Below the pieces are notes generated by a model. It had not been told where the DNA came from, ran no database searches, and worked only from the letters and a program-made list of their open reading frames with translations. Positions 63,875 through 64,000 of a DNA stretch of 64,000 nt are shown one piece after another. This DNA is from Acidobacteriota bacterium (lineage in GTDB: Bacteria; Acidobacteriota; Vicinamibacteria; Vicinamibacterales; UBA2999). The stretch spans positions 56,520 through 120,519 of the forward strand of contig JAGNJW010000015.1 in the NCBI GenBank assembly GCA_018000455.1, given 5' to 3'. Both the position numbers and the translations under genes were made by a program. Numbering within the stretch: position 1 is the first letter of the stretch; each line of letters opens with the position of its first letter.

Positions 63875-64000
63875 GGTCTTTGTTTAGCGGGTGAGGCGAC
63901 GGTGGGCGCTGCGAATCCAAGATTCCGTACTTGTACAAATGTGAGGGTACTGGCATAACGTTGGCGTGCCTGGCGAGCGCGCCCCGATCGACGGTCTGAC

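Noticed and set aside
63759..63956. Minus-strand frame of 65 codons at the right edge
   Set aside because: Cys/Arg/Gly-rich with no signal or family. It overlaps the more plausible membrane peptide in another frame.

Overview
The window is high-GC, densely coded chromosomal DNA that looks like an acidobacterium, probably class Vicinamibacteria. The support is gene content: a DUF1592 / DUF1552 / ankyrin cassette, secreted HEAT and NHL proteins, DsbD, hexaheme cytochrome and TonB receptor genes, and GTG starts with strong GC bias. This lineage call is inference from gene families, not from a marker gene.

Layout. 1-360: end of a nitronate monooxygenase-like gene and tRNA-Arg(TCT). 391-1543: an intact IS5-family element with CTAG target duplication. 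1662-18682: HEAT-repeat protein, rsmH, small hydrolase, TPR/DUF2914 protein, then a leftward block (dsbD, secreted kinase-like protein, a 66-residue protein ending in a Cys-rich tail, FMN reductase, amidohydrolase), a rightward block (MoaD-like, BNR repeat, CPXCG, pseudouridine synthase) and leftward arfB, alkZ-like, MFS and ABC-F genes. 18966-24740: the operon DUF1592 -> DUF1552 (Tat) -> secreted ankyrin protein. 24995-27605: a persulfide-detoxification operon (TauE/SafE exporter, CstB-like MBL plus two rhodanese domains, BigR/SqrR-like ArsR). 27811-29495: mono-heme and hexaheme cytochromes c. 29512-30138: a relic fusing pieces of a second DUF1592 and ankyrin gene. 30368-38406: secreted proteins, an L,D-transpeptidase, an inactive-looking serine hydrolase and an ATP-grasp/zinc-peptidase pair. 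38480-39370: a decayed extradiol dioxygenase and a palindromic element. 40847-44487: the N-degron operon aat-clpS-clpA plus a 68-residue protein. 44511-57972: tRNA-His, rsm22-like, SGNH hydrolase, molybdoenzyme, ligD, TonB receptor, divergent tal/pgi, tRNA-Arg(CCG) with two gene relics, aminotransferase, diguanylate cyclase and thermonuclease.

58593-64000 is the left end of an integrated element. A large serine recombinase abuts and reads antisense into tRNA-Lys(CTT), followed by a hairpin-rich non-coding kilobase and a two-gene winged-helix module of replication-relaxation type. The right end lies outside the window.

The most unusual signals are (i) a C-terminal tail, NNHRCVSC, shared by an ankyrin protein and an unrelated 66-residue secreted protein and degenerate in the relic; (ii) the tRNA-Lys element with nested inverted repeats; (iii) -10-like hexamers only 6-10 bases before several start codons, suggesting leaderless transcription; and (iv) several enzymes lacking canonical catalytic residues.
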